From Mesorhizobium sp. B2-4-15 (GTDB taxonomy: Bacteria; Pseudomonadota; Alphaproteobacteria; Rhizobiales; Rhizobiaceae), in NCBI RefSeq assembly GCF_006658505.1, contig NZ_VFUZ01000024.1, positions 1 to 64,000 of the forward strand: a stretch of 64,000 bases of DNA, read 5' to 3'. The translations under genes and the position numbers were made by a program. The notes below the pieces were generated by a model, which had not been told where the DNA came from, did not search any database, and saw only the letters and a list, made by a program, of their open reading frames with translations. Positions 26,745-35,470 of the stretch are shown piece after piece; the first letter of the stretch is position 1; each line of letters begins with the position of its first letter.

Positions 26745-26945
26745 ATGCCGTCGACAGCGATCCAAAACACACAATACGATCCCGCGACCAGGGTCCTCTC
26801 CGTCTGGTTCGTGCCGACCGGCTATCGTTACGACTACATGGACGTTCCCCTCGCGACCTATACCGCTTTCAGGAAGTCCTCCTCGAAGGGCCGCTTCTTC
26901 AACGAATACATCCGGGATAATTATACGTATCGTCGCGTGGCATGA
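26745..26945 (+). CDS. KTSC domain-containing small protein
   Basis: This 66-residue protein consists of one KTSC domain: STAIQNTQYDPATRVLSVWF, YRYDYMDVP and SSSKGRFFNEYIRDNY. The domain is named for a short conserved Lys-Thr-Ser-Cys-like core; here the loop is SSSKG. KTSC domains occur alone or attached to nucleic acid enzymes and their function is poorly defined. The gene starts about 130 bp from the divergent AlkB start and ends just before the convergent DUF763 gene. Confidence 0.85.
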   Translation: MPSTAIQNTQYDPATRVLSVWFVPTGYRYDYMDVPLATYTAFRKSSSKGRFFNEYIRDNYTYRRVA

Positions 26946-26967
26946 CCCGAACGCGATGCGTCCGCCA

Positions 26968-28242
26968 CTACTCCCCTGTCATGCCCTTCTTGTCCCGCTC
27001 GACGGGCGCATTGTCCGGCGCTGCCTCCCAGCCAAATACACTGCGGCCGCCAAGCAGATGCGACTGGTCGAATTCGCCGGCGACAATCTCCTTCAGGCTG
27101 GGACCGGTGACATACCGCTCGACCTGCCGAGCCTGATCGTCGAGCCGCCTCAACGCGCCGATTTCCTCCTCGCGGCCAAGCTTGGCCTTGTGCACGGCCG
27201 ACTTCAGCACGCCGATCGTCTCGTCATAGACCTTGAGCGGAACGGGAAACGGGTGCCTGTCCTTGCCGCCATGCGCGAGCGAGAAACGGCCGGGATCGGA
27301 AAAACGGCACGGCGCGCCATGCACCACCTCGGCCACGAGCGCCAATGCGCGCACCGTGCGCGCGCCCACACCGGGCACCAGCAGAAGCTCGGAAAAATCC
27401 GCCGGGCCGCGTTCGGCGGCCGCCGCCATGTTTCCATGCAGGCGGCGCATGACGACATCGCTTTCGCGAACGTCATGATGAGCCGGCATGACCAGATGCG
27501 GCAGCAGCGGCTGTTCCGGAGCCGGCAGAGTGCCCGAATTCAGGGCAGCGAACTCCCGCAGGATGCGATCCGGGCCGAGGTCATGAAGCAGATCCAGTTG
27601 GCCCAGACGCGAGGCCTCGGCACGATGGTCGGTCAGGTTGACGATTTCGCCCTGGTTGGCGCCCTCGATGGCGGCGTGCGGCTGATCGACGAAACTCTCC
27701 AGACCTTCGGACAGCCAATGGTAGCGGCGTGCCACCTTGCTGTCGCCGTTCATGCCTTGCTGCACCACCACCCAGTCGCCGTCGTCGGTGACGATGAAGC
27801 CGTGCAGATAGAGATCGAAACCATCCTGGACCGCGGCGCTGTCCACCTTGGCGACAAGCCGGCTGGCGGTGGCCAGGCGTATCCCGTCGAAGCCGATGCG
27901 CTCGCCGATCGCGGCAAGTTCATGCGGGGTCTTGCGCGAATGCGCGCCACGGCCGCCGCAGACGTGGATACCGAGTTCGCCAGACAGCGGCGTGAGGCCG
28001 CGTTTCAAGGCGCCGACAACGCTGGTCGTGATGCCGGATGAATGCCAGTCCATGCCCATGACGGCGCCGAAGGACTGGAACCAGAACGGATGCGCCAGCC
28101 GCCGCAGCAATTCGTTGCGGCCATAGTGATGGATGATCGCCTCGCACATCACGGCGCCAAGACGCGTCATGCGGTCGCCCAGCCATTTCGGCACGCGTCC
28201 GCCGTGAAGTGGAAGATCAGCACTGCCCGATCGCTGCGCCAC
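26968..28242 (-). CDS. DUF763 domain-containing protein
   Basis: The 424-residue protein begins RSGSADLPLHGGRVPKWL, the hallmark of DUF763. It continues with HPFWFQSFGAVMGMDWHSSG, IHVCGGRGAHSRKTP and a helix-hairpin-helix-like LLLVPGVGARTVRALAL near residue 300. DUF763 is widespread in archaea and some bacteria and has no settled function; the HhH-like segment suggests DNA contact. It is transcribed convergently with the KTSC gene. The family is confident; any repair role is inference from the motif and the neighbouring AlkB gene. Confidence 0.9.
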   Translation of the reverse strand: MAQRSGSADLPLHGGRVPKWLGDRMTRLGAVMCEAIIHHYGRNELLRRLAHPFWFQSFGAVMGMDWHSSGITTSVVGALKRGLTPLSGELGIHVCGGRGAHSRKTPHELAAIGERIGFDGIRLATASRLVAKVDSAAVQDGFDLYLHGFIVTDDGDWVVVQQGMNGDSKVARRYHWLSEGLESFVDQPHAAIEGANQGEIVNLTDHRAEASRLGQLDLLHDLGPDRILREFAALNSGTLPAPEQPLLPHLVMPAHHDVRESDVVMRRLHGNMAAAAERGPADFSELLLVPGVGARTVRALALVAEVVHGAPCRFSDPGRFSLAHGGKDRHPFPVPLKVYDETIGVLKSAVHKAKLGREEEIGALRRLDDQARQVERYVTGPSLKEIVAGEFDQSHLLGGRSVFGWEAAPDNAPVERDKKGMTGE

Positions 28243-28262
28243 GCCTGTTGCCCGTTCCGGTG

Positions 28263-28276
28263 TCTGTCCGGACAGA
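28263..28276. promoter_or_regulatory. 14-bp perfect palindrome upstream of the DUF763 gene
   Basis: TCTGTCCGGACAGA is a perfect palindrome centred 27 bp upstream of the DUF763 start. It could be an operator for that gene, but no regulator is encoded next to it. Only the symmetry is seen. Confidence 0.35.
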
Positions 28277-28378
28277 TAAGTCTCCCGGGCGGTTCAGGGA
28301 AGCCCGGAATGGGCCTATCCCCGATGGCCGATGAGAGTCTAGCCGGTTTTCAGCCCGCCGCGAGCCGAACCCGTCCGG

Positions 28379-28915
28379 CTATCTCACCACGCGTTTCTCG
28401 AGCTTGCGGGCCAAAGTACGCCGGTGCAGGCCAAGCCGGCGCGCGGTTTCGGAGATGTTGAAACCGGTCTCGACGAGCGTTTCGTGGATGCGCTCCCATT
28501 CGAGGTTCTTGATCGAGGTGGGACGGCTGCTCAGCGAAACCGAAACGTCGCCTTCGGCCCGGCCGAAGGCGGCTTCGATGTCATCGGTATTGGCGGGCTT
28601 CGCCAGGTAATGGCATGCGCCAAGCTTGATCGCCTCGACCGCCGTGGCGATGCTGGCAAAGCCGGTCAGCACGACGATCCTCATCGAAGCGTCGCGGCCG
28701 CTCAGAAGCTTGACGCATTCCAGCCCGGAGCCGCCGGCTCCCAGCTTGAGGTCAACGACGGCGTAGGCCGGAACAGCGGTTTCGAGGGCGCGAGCCAAGT
28801 CTTCCCTGCCGTGGCAGACCATGACGTCATAGTCGCGCTTTTCGAAGGAGCGCTTCAGCGTTTTCGCGAAGGTCGCGTCGTCCTCGACGATAAACAGGGA
28901 TCGATCAGCCCTCAT
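28379..28915 (-). CDS. actR: Redox response regulator ActR/RegA
   Basis: The 178-residue regulator has a receiver domain (LFIVEDDATFAKTL, phospho-acceptor Asp in YAVVDLKLGAGG, conserved Lys in YLAKPANTDD) and a C-terminal Fis-type helix-turn-helix (ISETARRLGLHRRTLARKL), without a sigma-54 ATPase domain. This architecture and length are those of ActR/RegA/PrrA, the global redox regulator of alphaproteobacteria. The start at 28915 has a GGAG site and overlaps the end of actS; upstream in-frame ATGs at 28921 and 28927 are also possible. It is the last gene of the cyo-surf1-actSR operon. Confidence 0.92.
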   Translation of the reverse strand: MRADRSLFIVEDDATFAKTLKRSFEKRDYDVMVCHGREDLARALETAVPAYAVVDLKLGAGGSGLECVKLLSGRDASMRIVVLTGFASIATAVEAIKLGACHYLAKPANTDDIEAAFGRAEGDVSVSLSSRPTSIKNLEWERIHETLVETGFNISETARRLGLHRRTLARKLEKRVVR

Positions 28916-30257
28916 GATCATCTCCATCGGTCAGCGCCGCGAGCGGCAGCGAAAGGGTGACACAAGCCCCCTGCTCCATGTTGCGCGCCGAAAAGTCGCC
29001 TCCCAGCTTTCGAACCACATTCACCACCAGGAAAAGACCAAGGCCACCGCCGGGCCGTCCCTTGCTCGACATATAGGGCTGGCCGAGCGCGGCCAGAATA
29101 CCCTCGTCGAAACCGGGCCCGCGGTCGCGCACGGCAATCACCAGTTTCTCGCCCTGCCGCTCGGCGGTGACGCCGACCCAATCCTGCGATGCTTCCTGGG
29201 CGTTGTCGAATACGTTGAAGATGACCTGCTTCAGCGCCGTGTCGGACACGATCTGCTCGTCGGGTTCGAAATCGTTCCTGTAATCCAGATTGAGCGGCTG
29301 GCGGCTGACACGCCATTCCTGGACAAGATCGTCGAGGAAATGGCGGATGCTGGTGCGGATCGTACCCTCGCCCCTCGCCTGCCCCGAAGACATGAGAATG
29401 CCCGACACGATGCTTTTGCAGCGCTCGATCTGCGCCTGCATTTCGGCCATGTCTCCGGCCAATTCGCGGTTGCGGGTGACGCTTCGCATCTGGCGCCAGT
29501 CGGAGAGGATAACGGAGATGGTCGAAAGCGGCGTGCCCAGCTCATGCGCGGCACCCGAGGCCAGCAGGCCCATGCGCACGATGTGGTCCTCCTCGGCCGA
29601 TCGCTGGCGCAGATCGGCGAGATAGGCATCGCGCTCACGCAAATTACGGTTGATGCGGGTCATGAAGATGACGATCAGGCCGGCTGCCAGCACGAAGCAG
29701 ATGAACATGCCGCGTATATGCAGGGCCAACAGGTCGCTGCCGCCGTGATGCGGGATCGCGATCGGCTGGAACTGGAAGGTGAGGAAGACGAAGCAGGCGG
29801 AGGCGGCCACCACCAGGATCCAGGTGGACCACGGTGTCAGCAGCGCGGCGCCGAGGGTGATCTGCAGCAGGTAGAGCGACACGAATGGATTCGAGGCGCC
29901 GCCGCTCAGGTAAAGCTGGATGGTCAATGCCGCCATGTCGAAGATCAGCGCGACGAACAGCTGTGCGTTGCTGATCGGCCGCTGGCCACGCAAGACCAGG
30001 AGGCTGAAGATGTTCAGCCCGATCAGGAAAAGCACGACGCCGGCCATCTCCGGCAAGGGCAGCGGGATGGCGAACCAGTATTCCGTCACCAAAATGGTAA
30101 GCACCTGACCAGCCACCGCCAACCAGCGCAGCTGGATGAGCAGGAACAGGTTCTTCCTGTTCGCCGCATCGGGATTGGCGGCCGCACCACCCTTGCCGGC
30201 AATGGACGCCGCCGCGAAGGACTTGTCGTTGCGAAGTGCTTGCGTCGGGATGCTCAT
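28905..30257 (-). CDS. actS: Redox sensor histidine kinase ActS/RegB
   Basis: The 450-residue kinase has six hydrophobic segments in the first ~210 residues, including GGASNPFVSLYLL, which matches the conserved quinone-binding signature of RegB. The phospho-acceptor His lies in ASGAAHELGTPLSTI. A Cys in QIERCKSIVSG sits in the dimerisation region, where RegB has its redox-active cysteine. The ATP domain shows NVFDNAQEAS and RPGGGLGLFLV. It senses the quinone pool and oxygen state and phosphorylates ActR. It overlaps surf1 by four bases, so kinase and quinol oxidase are made together. Confidence 0.93.
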   Translation of the reverse strand: MSIPTQALRNDKSFAAASIAGKGGAAANPDAANRKNLFLLIQLRWLAVAGQVLTILVTEYWFAIPLPLPEMAGVVLFLIGLNIFSLLVLRGQRPISNAQLFVALIFDMAALTIQLYLSGGASNPFVSLYLLQITLGAALLTPWSTWILVVAASACFVFLTFQFQPIAIPHHGGSDLLALHIRGMFICFVLAAGLIVIFMTRINRNLRERDAYLADLRQRSAEEDHIVRMGLLASGAAHELGTPLSTISVILSDWRQMRSVTRNRELAGDMAEMQAQIERCKSIVSGILMSSGQARGEGTIRTSIRHFLDDLVQEWRVSRQPLNLDYRNDFEPDEQIVSDTALKQVIFNVFDNAQEASQDWVGVTAERQGEKLVIAVRDRGPGFDEGILAALGQPYMSSKGRPGGGLGLFLVVNVVRKLGGDFSARNMEQGACVTLSLPLAALTDGDDHEG

Positions 30258-31072
30258 CTTGCCGGCCCTTGCCGCGAGCGGCGGCCGATCATCGGCGCGC
30301 CCAGGGCGACGGCGAGCATCGCAGCGAGCGTGAACCAGGTCAAAGCATAGACCAAATGGCTGTTGCGGAAATTAACGACAGTCAAACCGCCGCGCGGCCA
30401 GTTGTCCATGCCGGACGCTTCCGCATCGACGAAATAGGGGGCGACATCCGTCAGGCCGCGCACGGCTGCGATGGCGGCAACGTCCCGCGAATACCAGCGA
30501 TTGTCCGCGGCATCGTTCTTGCGCAGGAAGCCGCCGCCGGGTTCGCTCATGCGCAACAGCCCGTCAATGACGGCCGGCGCGGTGAAACCACTACTCTCCC
30601 GTTCGAATTCTACCTTGCGCTCCTGCGGAATGAAGCCGCGGTTGACCAGCACGACGAAGCCGTGGTCGGTCCGCATCGGCGTCAGCACCCAGTATCCGCC
30701 GCCAAGCTCCGTCACCGCCTGCACCAGCGTGTTGGCGCCGCTCAGAAAGCGTCCGGCCAGTCGCACATGGCTGTATTCGGACCCGGCCGCGGTCAAGCCG
30801 TTCCAACTGACCGGGCCAGGCGCATCGACGACGGGAGCATGGATACGTTGATCGACGCGGGCGATCAGGTCAAGTTTCCAGACGCGCCTTTCCAGCTGCC
30901 AAATGCCAAGCCCGACAAACACCAGCACACCGAGGATACCGAGCAGCAGGAGGAAAAGACGCGACGCGGGCGATCTGCCCGCGTGCTTGCGTGACGCGGT
31001 GCGCAGACGGATGCCAGCTTGGCCGTCCCGTGCCTCGATAGTGGTGCTCCCCGCGCCCGGCGGCGGGCTCAT
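30254..31072 (-). CDS. SURF1 family cytochrome oxidase assembly protein
   Basis: The 272-residue protein has a SURF1 layout. An N-terminal membrane segment (LFLLLLGILGVLVFVGLGIW) is followed by QLERRVWKLDLI, the periplasmic domain with VLVNRGFIP, and a C-terminal membrane helix after NSHLVYALTWF. SURF1 proteins help insert haem into haem-copper oxidases. The ATG at 31072 overlaps the cyoD stop by four bases. Its place in the quinol oxidase operon indicates that it serves the Cyo enzyme. Confidence 0.92.
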   Translation of the reverse strand: MSPPPGAGSTTIEARDGQAGIRLRTASRKHAGRSPASRLFLLLLGILGVLVFVGLGIWQLERRVWKLDLIARVDQRIHAPVVDAPGPVSWNGLTAAGSEYSHVRLAGRFLSGANTLVQAVTELGGGYWVLTPMRTDHGFVVLVNRGFIPQERKVEFERESSGFTAPAVIDGLLRMSEPGGGFLRKNDAADNRWYSRDVAAIAAVRGLTDVAPYFVDAEASGMDNWPRGGLTVVNFRNSHLVYALTWFTLAAMLAVALGAPMIGRRSRQGPAR

Positions 31073-31446
31073 GGCATCTCGCGCATGTCGTGAAGCCCCG
31101 GCATCATGTTCGCGTTGAGGTGGTACATCACCCAGAGCGAGCCGGTCAGCACGATGACGACCAGGATCAGCGTGAAGATCAGCGCCAGCATCGACCATCC
31201 GCCCTCCGAGGCGGTGTTCATGTGCAGGAAAAAGACCATGTGGACCACGATCTGCACCGCCGCGAAGACCATGACCACGATGGCCGTGGCCTGCCTGTTG
31301 TCGATGGCGCCGGTCATGACCAGCCAGAACGGGATGGCGGTCAGGATCACCGACAGGACGAATCCGGTCAGGTAGCTTTTCAGCGTTCCGTGCGCGGCGC
31401 CGCCATGCGCGGGGCCGTGATCGGCGGCGTGATCGTGAGCGTTCAT
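31069..31446 (-). CDS. cyoD: Cytochrome o ubiquinol oxidase subunit IV
   Basis: The 125-residue subunit has a His-rich start (HDHAADHGPAHGGAAHG) and three membrane helices, including SYLTGFVLSVILTAIPFWLV and VVHMVFFLHMNT. Both are typical of CyoD, which stabilises the oxidase around the CuB centre. The start overlaps the cyoC stop by four bases. Confidence 0.93.
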   Translation of the reverse strand: MNAHDHAADHGPAHGGAAHGTLKSYLTGFVLSVILTAIPFWLVMTGAIDNRQATAIVVMVFAAVQIVVHMVFFLHMNTASEGGWSMLALIFTLILVVIVLTGSLWVMYHLNANMMPGLHDMREMP

Positions 31447-32075
31447 CGCAACATCCCCATCAGATAGACGAAGGTGAAGACGCCGATCCAGACGACGTCG
31501 AGGAAGTGCCAGAACATGCTGAGGCACATCAGGCGGCGGCGGTTCGCCTCGATGAGGCCAAATCTCGCGACCTGCACCATCAGCGTCACCAGCCAGACCG
31601 TGCCGAAGGTGACATGCAGGCCGTGCGTTCCCACCAGGGTGAAGAAGGACGACAGAAAGGCGCTGCGCTGCGGCGTGGCACCCTCATGGATCATGTGGGC
31701 GAATTCGTAGAGCTCGATCGAAAGGAAGGCCAAGCCGAACAGGCCGGTCACGGCGAGCCAGGCCTGTGTCGCGGCCACGCGGCCCTTGTCCATGGTCAGC
31801 ATGGCAAAGCCATAGGTGATCGAGGAGAAGAGCAGCATGGCGGTGTTGACCGCCACCAGATCGAGATCGAACAGGTCCTTGGGCGCGGGACCGGCCGCGT
31901 AGTTGCCGCCGAGCACGCCATAGGCCGCGAACAGCATCGCGAAGATCAGACAATCGCTCATCAAGTAGAGCCAGAAGCCAAGCATGGTGCTGCTGCCTTC
32001 GGCATGCGCATGCTCTTCTTCCAGATGAAAGACCGGCTCGGTGTCGGCCGTGATTGTCCTCGATAGCATGCTCAA
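31443..32075 (-). CDS. cyoC: Cytochrome o ubiquinol oxidase subunit III
   Basis: The 210-residue protein has five membrane segments and conserved stretches MLGFWLYLMSDCLIFAMLFA, TLVGTHGLHVTFGTVWLV and MFWHFLDVVWIGVFTFVYLMG. It is the short, five-helix form of subunit III found in bo-type quinol oxidases. It begins three bases after the cyoB stop. Confidence 0.95.
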   Translation of the reverse strand: MSMLSRTITADTEPVFHLEEEHAHAEGSSTMLGFWLYLMSDCLIFAMLFAAYGVLGGNYAAGPAPKDLFDLDLVAVNTAMLLFSSITYGFAMLTMDKGRVAATQAWLAVTGLFGLAFLSIELYEFAHMIHEGATPQRSAFLSSFFTLVGTHGLHVTFGTVWLVTLMVQVARFGLIEANRRRLMCLSMFWHFLDVVWIGVFTFVYLMGMLR

Positions 32076-32078
32076 ACC

Positions 32079-34076
32079 CTAGACCCGAGCGGCGAGAAGC
32101 GTCGTCCTCGCCTCTTCCGTTTGCGTGACCTCGGCCGCCGGAATGTGGAAGTCGCGGTGATAGTTGAAGGTGTGGCCGATCGCGGTGGCGATCAGACAGA
32201 CGAAGCTCAGCGCCGCCAGCCACCAGATGTACCAGATCATGCCGAAGCCGAGCGCGACGCTGAAGGCCGCTAGGATGATGCCGGTGCCGGTGTTATCAGG
32301 CATATGGATCGGCCTGAAGCCGGAAAGCGGGCGCCGATAGCCGGCCTTCTTCATGTCCCACCAGGCATCGTTGTCGCGGATGACCGGCGTGAAAGCGAAG
32401 TTGTAGGCCGGCGGCGGCGAGGAGGTGGACCATTCGAGCGTGCGACCGCCCCAGGGATCGCCGGTGACATCGACGAGTTCGGCACGTCTGCGAACCGAGA
32501 CGAAGATCTGGATCAGGAAAGCGCCGATGCCGAAGGCGATCAGCACCGCGCCGAAGGCGGCGATCACAAACCAGATCTGCAGCGAAGGATCGTCGAAGAC
32601 GCGCATGCGGCGCGTGACGCCCATCAAGCCCAGGATGTAAAGCGGCATGAAGGCGAACCAGAAGCCGACCACCCAGCACCAGAACGAGACCTTCCCCCAG
32701 AACGGATCGAGCTTGAATCCGAAGGCCTTGGGCCACCAGTAGGCAATGCCGGCGAACAGGCCGAACAGCACGCCGCCGATGATGACGTTGTGGAAGTGCG
32801 CGATCAGGAACAGGCTGTTGTGCAGCACGAAGTCCGCCGGCGGCACCGCCAGCAGCACGCCGGTCATGCCGCCGACGACGAAGGTGAGCATGAAGGCCAC
32901 TGTCCACATCATCGGCAGTTCGAAGCGGATGCGGCCGCGATACATCGTGAACAGCCAGTTGAATATCTTCGCCCCGGTCGGGATCGAGATGATCATCGTG
33001 GTGATGCCGAAGAAGGAATTGACGCTGGCGCCGGAGCCCATGGTGAAGAAGTGATGCAGCCAGACGAGATACGACAGGATGGTGATGACCACCGTGGCGT
33101 AGACCATCGAGGTGTAGCCGAACAGGCGCTTGCCGGAGAAGGTCGAGGTGACCTCGGAAAAGACGCCGAACAGCGGCAAGATGAGGATGTAGACTTCCGG
33201 GTGACCCCATATCCAGATGAGGTTCACATACATCATCGGGTTGCCGCCAAAGTCGTTGGTGAAGAAGTTGGTGCCGACATAGCGGTCGAGCGACAGCATC
33301 GCGAGCACCGCCGTCAGCACCGGGAAGGACGCCACAATCAGCACGTTGGTGCAAAGCGACGTCCAGGTGAAGACAGGCATGCGCATCATCGTCATGCCAG
33401 GCGCGCGCATCTTGATGATCGTGCAGATCAGGTTGATGCCCGACAGCGTCGTGCCGACGCCCGCCACCTGCAGCGCCCAGATGTAATAGTCGACGCCGAC
33501 GTCAGGACTGTAGCCGATGCCGGAGAGCGGCGGATAGGCGAGCCAGCCGGTGCGGGCGAATTCACCGACGAACAGCGACGCCATGACCAGGATGGCGCCG
33601 CCGACCGTCATCCAGAAGCTGAAATTGTTGAGGAAGGGGAAGGAGACGTCACGTGCGCCGATCTGCAGTGGCACGACGAAATTCATCAGCCCGGTGACGA
33701 AGGGCATCGCCACGAAGAAGATCATGATCACGCCATGGGCGGTGAATATCTGGTCGTAGTGATGCGAATTGAGATAGCCCTCGGAGCCGTTGAAGGCGAT
33801 GGCCTGCTGGAGCCGCATCATGATGGCGTCCGAGAAGCCGCGCAGCAGCATGATCAGGCCGAGCACCATGTACATGATGCCGATCTTCTTGTGGTCGACG
33901 CTGGTGAACCACTCACGCCAGAGATAGCCCCACAGCTTGAAATAAGTGATCGCGCCGAGAAGGGCGATGCCGCCGAGCGCCACCGCGACGAAGGTGGCGA
34001 CGACGATCGGCTCGTGCAGGGGCAGCGATTCCCAGGTGAGACGGCCGAAGATGAACTTGGTCAAAGAGTCGGGCAT
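32079..34076 (-). CDS. cyoB: Cytochrome o ubiquinol oxidase subunit I
   Basis: The 665-residue catalytic subunit of a haem-copper quinol oxidase reduces oxygen to water and pumps protons. The key residues are present: the cross-linked His-Tyr in [12 protein letters not shown], the CuB ligands in WLHHFFTMG, the haem ligands in [12 protein letters not shown] and the K-channel Lys in [10 protein letters not shown]. Length and N-terminal extension match CyoB rather than CtaD. It lies ten bases after cyoA and is followed by cyoC, cyoD and surf1. Confidence 0.96.
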   Translation of the reverse strand: MPDSLTKFIFGRLTWESLPLHEPIVVATFVAVALGGIALLGAITYFKLWGYLWREWFTSVDHKKIGIMYMVLGLIMLLRGFSDAIMMRLQQAIAFNGSEGYLNSHHYDQIFTAHGVIMIFFVAMPFVTGLMNFVVPLQIGARDVSFPFLNNFSFWMTVGGAILVMASLFVGEFARTGWLAYPPLSGIGYSPDVGVDYYIWALQVAGVGTTLSGINLICTIIKMRAPGMTMMRMPVFTWTSLCTNVLIVASFPVLTAVLAMLSLDRYVGTNFFTNDFGGNPMMYVNLIWIWGHPEVYILILPLFGVFSEVTSTFSGKRLFGYTSMVYATVVITILSYLVWLHHFFTMGSGASVNSFFGITTMIISIPTGAKIFNWLFTMYRGRIRFELPMMWTVAFMLTFVVGGMTGVLLAVPPADFVLHNSLFLIAHFHNVIIGGVLFGLFAGIAYWWPKAFGFKLDPFWGKVSFWCWVVGFWFAFMPLYILGLMGVTRRMRVFDDPSLQIWFVIAAFGAVLIAFGIGAFLIQIFVSVRRRAELVDVTGDPWGGRTLEWSTSSPPPAYNFAFTPVIRDNDAWWDMKKAGYRRPLSGFRPIHMPDNTGTGIILAAFSVALGFGMIWYIWWLAALSFVCLIATAIGHTFNYHRDFHIPAAEVTQTEEARTTLLAARV

Positions 34077-34086
34077 CGGCTATCTC

Positions 34087-35268
34087 TCACAATTCGCGCC
34101 GCAGCAGGCCGAGCGGCGGCGTACCCGCCTCGGCGCGACGGCTCTCGGTCCCGGGCCGCAGCAGCCCCGCCCCGCGAAGCGGGGAGAGATCCTTCGCCGA
34201 CCAGTTCGTCGGCGTGGCATCGCCGGCGGCGCGCGCCGCCGCGGCAGCTTCCTCCGCCGTGCAGATGCTTGCGACATAGGACGGGTCGTTGCCAAATATC
34301 GCGCCGCGCCGGGCGAGCTTGTCATATTGCAGCAGCAGCGTGTTGCGGACGCCCGCGAGACCAAGGCCACCCTTGGCATCGATCGACATCATCTCATTCA
34401 TGCACATCTTGCCGCGCTCGACGCACAGATTGAGGATGGCGCCATAAAGGTCGGAATCGACGGAAGCGTAGTGGCGGACCGGTTCGTTCTCGCTCGGCTT
34501 TTCGAGTTCGAGATAGCTGTCGCGGTTGAGCGCCGCCGACGCGGTCTTGGCCTGTGCCACCCACTGGTCGAAAGCCTGGTCGGACAGGCCGTGGAAAGCG
34601 AAACGCATCCCCGAAAAGCCGGCGCCGCTGTAGTTGGCCGAGAAGCCGCTATAGGTGCCCGGCTGGTTGATGACGGCGTGCAGCTTCGTCTCCATGCCGG
34701 GCATGGCATAGATCTGTCCGGCAAGTGCCGGAATATAGAAGGAATTCATCACCGCCGACGAGGTGATGCGAAAGTCGATCGGCTGGTTGACCGGCGCGGC
34801 CAGTTCGTTGACTGAGGCGATGCCATAGTCCGGATAGATGAAGAGCCATTTCCAGTCGAGCGCCACGACCTCGACCCTGAGCGGCTTGTGCAGTTGGGTA
34901 ACGGGCTGGCCCGACTCGATCCGGTCGATCCGGCGGTATGGGTCGAGCAGGTGCGTGCCGAGCCAGGTCAGCGCGCCAAGGCATATGATGATGAGCAGAG
35001 GGGCGGCCCAGATCACCAGTTCCAGCTTCGTCGAATGATCCCAGTCCGGCGTGTAGGTCGCCGAGGCGTTGGATTGCCGGTAGCGCCAGGCGAAAAAGAC
35101 AGTCAGCGCCATGACCGGCACGATGATGACCAGCATCAGCAGGGTCGAGACCACGAGCAGGTCGCGCTGCTGGGCCGCGACGTCGCCCGCGGGCGCCAGC
35201 ACGACCAGATCGCAGCCGCTCAACAGCCCGGCCAGGGGAAACAGAAGCAAGGCTCCAAATCGTTTCAT
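34087..35268 (-). CDS. cyoA: Cytochrome o ubiquinol oxidase subunit II
   Basis: The 393-residue precursor is a lipoprotein: the start MKRFGALLLFPLAGLLSGC ends in a lipobox Cys (residue 19). Two membrane helices (LLVVSTLLMLVIIVPVMALTV and LELVIWAAPLLIIICLG) precede the periplasmic domain with ALDWKWLFIYPDYGIASVNE. The CuA-binding cysteines of cytochrome c oxidases are absent, so it is a quinol oxidase subunit. The C-terminal ~90 residues extend beyond the cupredoxin core with several Cys. The start at 35268 is set by the signal peptide; the frame is open 60 codons further upstream. Confidence 0.94.
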   Translation of the reverse strand: MKRFGALLLFPLAGLLSGCDLVVLAPAGDVAAQQRDLLVVSTLLMLVIIVPVMALTVFFAWRYRQSNASATYTPDWDHSTKLELVIWAAPLLIIICLGALTWLGTHLLDPYRRIDRIESGQPVTQLHKPLRVEVVALDWKWLFIYPDYGIASVNELAAPVNQPIDFRITSSAVMNSFYIPALAGQIYAMPGMETKLHAVINQPGTYSGFSANYSGAGFSGMRFAFHGLSDQAFDQWVAQAKTASAALNRDSYLELEKPSENEPVRHYASVDSDLYGAILNLCVERGKMCMNEMMSIDAKGGLGLAGVRNTLLLQYDKLARRGAIFGNDPSYVASICTAEEAAAAARAAGDATPTNWSAKDLSPLRGAGLLRPGTESRRAEAGTPPLGLLRREL

Positions 35269-35354
35269 CAAACGCTGCCCTCGATGGACCGCAGCAGCCG
35301 TCCATGCTGCAGCGCGGTATCGACAAGGGGCTACCGCTGGCGGCGGCGCGGTGA

Positions 35355-35375
35355 CATTGGACAATTTGTCCAATG
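35355..35375. promoter_or_regulatory. Perfect palindrome in the cyoA/MFS divergent promoter region
   Basis: CATTGGACA, ATT, TGTCCAATG is a perfect inverted repeat with 9-bp arms. It lies 87 bp upstream of cyoA and 96 bp upstream of the divergent MFS gene, a good place to control both. The shape suits a dimeric regulator such as an Rrf2- or Crp-type protein; no such gene lies beside it. The symmetry is certain; the regulator is unknown. Confidence 0.6.
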
Positions 35376-35470
35376 CCCAGCTGGGGTGGCTTTGGCACAG
35401 TGTGCAGCGCACAATGGGATCCCGGGAATTAGGTCCCTGACACCTCATTCCACTCAGTGACGACGGACAA

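Noticed and set aside
32304-34433. 709-residue plus-strand open frame
   Set aside because: It is a shadow of cyoB and cyoA, His/Asp/Arg-rich without domains, while the minus strand holds all oxidase ligands.
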